NCBI GenBank assembly: GCA_905213325.1
Contig: CAJMHW010000049.1
Span: forward strand, 1 to 8,942
Length of the DNA: 8,942 bases
Direction: 5' to 3'
Source of the DNA: Collinsella aerofaciens
GTDB lineage: Bacteria; Actinomycetota; Coriobacteriia; Coriobacteriales; Coriobacteriaceae
The notes beneath the pieces were generated by a model. The model searched no databases, was not told where the DNA came from, and saw nothing but the letters and a program-made list of their open reading frames with translations. Numbering within the stretch: the first letter of the stretch is position 1; each line of letters starts with the position of its first letter. The position numbers and the translations under genes are program-made. Positions 6,058-8,942 of the stretch are shown in pieces.

Positions 6058-6741
6058 ATGGCTTTTGAGCCCGCTCAACATAGCTTTATCACGCTCGAGG
6101 GCGTCGACGGCGCCGGCAAGTCCACGCAGGCGCGCCTGCTGGCCCGCGCGCTCGACCTCGCTGGCTATCAGGTCGTAACTCTGCGCGAGCCGGGCGGCGC
6201 CGCCATCAGCGAAAAGATCCGCGCCCTGCTGCTCGACCCCGCCAATACGGCGATGGGCGACACCTGCGAGCTGCTGCTCTACGAGGCCGCGCGTGCCCAG
6301 CTGGTGCACGAAGTCATCGCGCCTGCCCTCGCTGCCGGCAAGGTGGTCCTGTGCGACCGTTTCTACGATTCCACGACCTGCTATCAGGCGTTTGCCGATG
6401 GCCTCGACCGTCAGATGGTGCGCGATGCCAACAACCTGGCTGTCGCCGGTACGCATCCGGCGCTCACGCTCGTCTATCACATCACGCCCGAGCAGGCGGC
6501 GCTGCGCATGGCCGCCCGTGGTGCGGCAGACCGCATGGAGGCCAAGGGCATGGCCTTCCAGGAGCGTGTCTACCAGGGATTTTGCGCAATTGCTGCCGAG
6601 GAGCCAGACCGCGTAAAGCTCATCGACGCCACTGCGTCGATCGCAGACGTCTTCACGCAAACGGTCGAGCTGGTTCGCGCGTACGGTCTCGACATTCCCC
6701 AAGATGCCGTCGCCGCCGCGCTTGCCCAGGAGGCTGAGTAA
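6058..6741 (+). CDS. tmk: Thymidylate kinase (dTMP kinase)
   Basis: The enzyme phosphorylates dTMP to dTDP with ATP, an essential cytosolic step toward dTTP. The 227-residue protein has normal length. The P-loop is EGVDGAGKST (14-23). LREPGG (42-47) matches the REPGGT motif, with Ala in place of the usual Thr. DRFYDSTTCYQ (100-110) matches the DR(Y/F)xDSxxAYQ signature, and the LID region is ARGAADRME (153-161). The ribosome binding site AGGAAGGGG ends 8 bases before ATG 6058. It appears to be the first gene of an operon: holB starts one base after its stop, with the holB ribosome binding site inside the tmk end. This tmk-holB order is common in bacteria. The site partly overlaps a small GGGC/GCCC hairpin that may modulate initiation. 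Confidence 0.96.
   Translation: MAFEPAQHSFITLEGVDGAGKSTQARLLARALDLAGYQVVTLREPGGAAISEKIRALLLDPANTAMGDTCELLLYEAARAQLVHEVIAPALAAGKVVLCDRFYDSTTCYQAFADGLDRQMVRDANNLAVAGTHPALTLVYHITPEQAALRMAARGAADRMEAKGMAFQERVYQGFCAIAAEEPDRVKLIDATASIADVFTQTVELVRAYGLDIPQDAVAAALAQEAE
6728..6733 (+). promoter_or_regulatory. Ribosome binding site that sets the holB start
   Basis: A consensus AGGAGG in the last codons of tmk lies 9 bases before ATG 6743. The upstream in-frame ATG 6704, 38 bases inside tmk, has no such site, so translation probably starts at 6743. Confidence 0.85.
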
Positions 6742-6742
6742 C

Positions 6743-7870
6743 ATGGCCCCCGCGCAGACAAGCCTGCTGGCCAAGCTCGACACCCAACAGCGCGTGCGCG
6801 ACTTTTTGACCAACGCCATCGCAAGCGGCCGCGCATCGCACGCCTACCTGTTCTTGGGCGCGCCCGGCGCCGGTAAGCTTGACGCCGCATGGGCGCTTGC
6901 CCAGGCATTCCTGTGCGAGCGGGACGGCTGTGGCTCGTGCGACAGCTGCGTGCGCGTCACCCGCCATACGCATCCCGACGTGCACTATTACACGCCCGAA
7001 AGCGCTACGGGCTACCTCATCGCGCAGACCCGCGAGTTGCTCGACGACGTGCCCTTGGCGCCCATCCGCGCCAAGGCAAAGGTCTACATCATCGACCGTG
7101 CCGAGCAGCTGCGCGCCAACACCGCCAACGCGCTGCTCAAAACGCTCGAGGAACCGCCCGAGGGCGTCATGTTCATCCTGTTGGGCACCTCGGCCGACGT
7201 GATGCTGCCCACCATCGTGAGCCGCTGCCAGTGCGTACCGTTTCGGCTGGTGTCGCCCACTGTGGCCGCGCAGGCCGTGAGCCGCGCCACCGGCCAGGAT
7301 CCCGCGCGCTGCCGTATGGCCGTCGCTGTGGCGGGAAGCCCCACGCGTGGTATCGAGTTCCTCAAGAGCGCCGAGCGCCAGGACGCCCGTCGCCAGATGG
7401 TCCGTGCCATCGACTCGCTCATTGCCGCCGACGAGGCCGATGTGCTCAGTCGCGCCAAGTCGCTCATCGTCGCCGTCAAGGCGCCGCTCGCCGAGGTCAA
7501 GTCCACGCAGGAAAAGGTGCTCGAGCAAAATGCCGACTACCTGTCGCGTGGAGCATTGAAGCAGCTTGAGGACCGCAACAAGCGCGAACTCAACGCGCGC
7601 GAGCGTTCGGGTATCATGGAAGCGCTGGCGAGCGCGCGGACGCTCATGCGCGACGTGCTGCTGACGCTTCAGGATGAGGCGACAGACGTTGTGAACGAGG
7701 ACGTGCGCGACACGATCGGGCGGCTTGCCGCCGCGACCAATGTTGCGGGTGCCACCCGGGCGCTCGAGGCGGTCGCAACTGCCGAGCGCAACATCGCCAG
7801 AAACGTTACTCCCCAGCTGGCCATCGAGGTCATGCTGTTCGATATCAGGAAGGCACTGAAATGCCGTTAG
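6743..7870 (+). CDS. holB: DNA polymerase III subunit delta' (clamp loader)
   Basis: The delta' subunit is part of the clamp-loader complex that places the sliding clamp on primed DNA. From ATG 6743 it has 375 residues. The AAA+ region shows ASHAYLFLGAPGAGK (31-45), a zinc module with C58, C63, C66 and C69, VYIIDRAEQL (114-123), ANALLKTLEEPP (128-139) and the SRC arginine-finger motif (160-162). The Walker A Lys is present, but the next residue is Leu rather than Thr or Ser. Walker B reads IIDRAEQ rather than DEAD. Both fit a delta' with little or no ATPase of its own. The C-terminal part (about 210-375) is helical, as expected for the collar domain. It is coupled to tmk by a 1-base gap and overlaps ricT by 10 bases. 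Confidence 0.93.
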   Translation: MAPAQTSLLAKLDTQQRVRDFLTNAIASGRASHAYLFLGAPGAGKLDAAWALAQAFLCERDGCGSCDSCVRVTRHTHPDVHYYTPESATGYLIAQTRELLDDVPLAPIRAKAKVYIIDRAEQLRANTANALLKTLEEPPEGVMFILLGTSADVMLPTIVSRCQCVPFRLVSPTVAAQAVSRATGQDPARCRMAVAVAGSPTRGIEFLKSAERQDARRQMVRAIDSLIAADEADVLSRAKSLIVAVKAPLAEVKSTQEKVLEQNADYLSRGALKQLEDRNKRELNARERSGIMEALASARTLMRDVLLTLQDEATDVVNEDVRDTIGRLAAATNVAGATRALEAVATAERNIARNVTPQLAIEVMLFDIRKALKCR

Positions 7871-8942
7871 TCGTACCCGTTAAGTTTACCTACGCCTCGC
7901 GCGACCTGTGGTTCGACCCACAGGATCTGGATATCCTCGAGGCCGATTATGCTATCTGCTCCACCGAGCGCGGAACCGAGATCGGCCTGGTCACGGCCGA
8001 CCCCTTCGAGGTGCCGCTCGACGAAATCGGTCAGCCGCTCAAGCCCGTGTTGCGCGTAGCGAGCGACATCGACCTGCAGCTTGCCGATGACCTGGCTATC
8101 CAGGGTGACGAGGCCATGGTCGACTTCCGCCGCCTGGTCAAGGAGCTCGACCTCGAGATGAAGCCGGTCGGCGTCGAGTACCTGTTTGGCGGCGAGAAGG
8201 CTGTGTTCTACTTTGCTGCCGAGGAGCGCGTCGATTTCCGTCAGCTCGTCAAGGACCTGTCCTCGACGCTGCACATTCGCGTCGACATGCGCCAGATTGG
8301 CGTGCGTGACGAGACCCGCCTGGTGGGCGGCTATGCCCAGTGCGGCCAGGAGCTCTGCTGCACGCGCTTTGGCGGACAGTTTGAGCCGGTTTCGATCCGC
8401 ATGGCAAAAGAGCAGGACCTGCCGCTCAATTCGTCCAAAATTAGCGGCGTCTGCGGCCGCCTGATGTGCTGCCTGCGCTACGAGTTTGAGGCGTACAAGG
8501 ACTTTAAGAGCCGTGCGCCCAAAAAGAAGACGCTTATCGACACGCCGCTTGGCAAGGCGCGCATCCAGGAATATGACACGCCGCGTGAGCAGCTGGTGTT
8601 GCGCCTGGAGAACGGCAAAGTCTTTAAGGTCAACCTGGCCGACATGACCTGCTCTGAGGGCTGCAAAAAGAAGGCCGCCGAGCAGGGCTGCAACTGCCGT
8701 CCCGACTGCGTGACGCGCGATGTGCTCGAGCGTATCGAGTCGCCCGAGATGCGCTTGGCGCTTATGGAGCTCGACCGCGAGAACGGCGTCGACGTGGGCG
8801 ATGGCCTGTCGAGCGCCGACCGTCTGGCGGGGACGACGATGCCCAAGCGCCGTCGCCGCGATGCGGACGCCGATACCCGTGCCGGTCAGAGCCAAGGCGA
8901 GGGTCGCGGCCGCGGTAAGGGTCGCGGCAAGGCCGAGGCACC
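7861..8942 (+). CDS. ricT: PSP1-domain protein, RicT/YaaT family (3' partial)
   Basis: 360 codons are visible before the window ends; the stop lies outside. RicT, with RicA and RicF, forms the Fe-S-bearing complex that steers RNase Y-dependent RNA processing in Bacillus. The PSP1 core is clear: VEYLFGGEKAVFYF (105-118), RVDFRQLVKDL (123-133), RQIGVRDE (144-151), C161, C166-C167, the EPVSIRMAKEQDLPLN stretch (175-190) and KISGVCGRLMCCLRYE (193-208, with C198, C203, C204). These six cysteines match conserved ones in the family. After the core there is an additional cluster, C264, C268, C277, C279 and C283, then a basic RRRR (330-333) and an RG-rich tail (348-357). ATG 7861 lies inside the end of holB, 7 bases after AGGAAGG. 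The holB-ricT order matches Bacillus. Whether RNase Y, RicA or RicF exist in this genome is not visible. Confidence 0.93.
   Translation, partial: MPLVVPVKFTYASRDLWFDPQDLDILEADYAICSTERGTEIGLVTADPFEVPLDEIGQPLKPVLRVASDIDLQLADDLAIQGDEAMVDFRRLVKELDLEMKPVGVEYLFGGEKAVFYFAAEERVDFRQLVKDLSSTLHIRVDMRQIGVRDETRLVGGYAQCGQELCCTRFGGQFEPVSIRMAKEQDLPLNSSKISGVCGRLMCCLRYEFEAYKDFKSRAPKKKTLIDTPLGKARIQEYDTPREQLVLRLENGKVFKVNLADMTCSEGCKKKAAEQGCNCRPDCVTRDVLERIESPEMRLALMELDRENGVDVGDGLSSADRLAGTTMPKRRRRDADADTRAGQSQGEGRGRGKGRGKAEA

Noticed and set aside
6653..7528. 291-codon open frame on the minus strand
   Set aside because: It is antisense to holB and the end of tmk and has no recognisable feature.
7867..8895. 342-codon open frame on the minus strand
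   Set aside because: It mirrors ricT, which carries conserved PSP1 motifs on the + strand. No ribosome binding site or domain was seen.

Overview
The window is GC-rich, densely packed bacterial chromosome. Gene content and order point to a high-GC Gram-positive bacterium, most likely a member of the Coriobacteriia such as Collinsella. The reasons are topA-tmk-holB synteny of actinobacterial type, a lysine-rich actinobacterial tail on topoisomerase I, RicT next to HolB, and hypAB of an anaerobe. The genus is inferred from gene style and order, not from a database match.

Layout. Bases 1-2042 hold the end of a gene that is probably tatA or tatB, then tatC, hypA and hypB, all on the + strand and tightly spaced. 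TatC is the core of the twin-arginine exporter. HypA and HypB deliver nickel to NiFe hydrogenase. At 2097-4688 is topA, started by TTG. Its catalytic core looks like the archaeal type of topoisomerase I rather than the usual bacterial one. It ends in four zinc ribbons and a regular Lys-Lys-Thr pentad tail. A very strong GC hairpin follows.

Bases 4754-5954 differ in character. One minus-strand gene encodes a membrane-anchored zinc-ribbon protein with an acidic external domain. It sits between two copies of a 69-base inverted-repeat element with near-identical arms and unlike loops. The block separates topA from tmk on the opposite strand. Candidate divergent promoters lie at 5855-5860 (minus) and 6013-6021 (plus).

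From 6058 to the end, tmk, holB and ricT form a tight + strand operon with a 1-base gap and a 10-base overlap. They cover dTTP synthesis, the clamp loader, and an RNA-processing factor of the PSP1 family. RicT runs off the right edge and carries an extra cysteine cluster and an RG-rich tail.

Most genes are housekeeping. The parts worth a second look are the repeat-flanked zinc-ribbon gene, the archaeal-like TopA with its composite C-terminus, and the extra cysteines in RicT. No CRISPR array, tRNA, rRNA, transposase or phage gene was seen.
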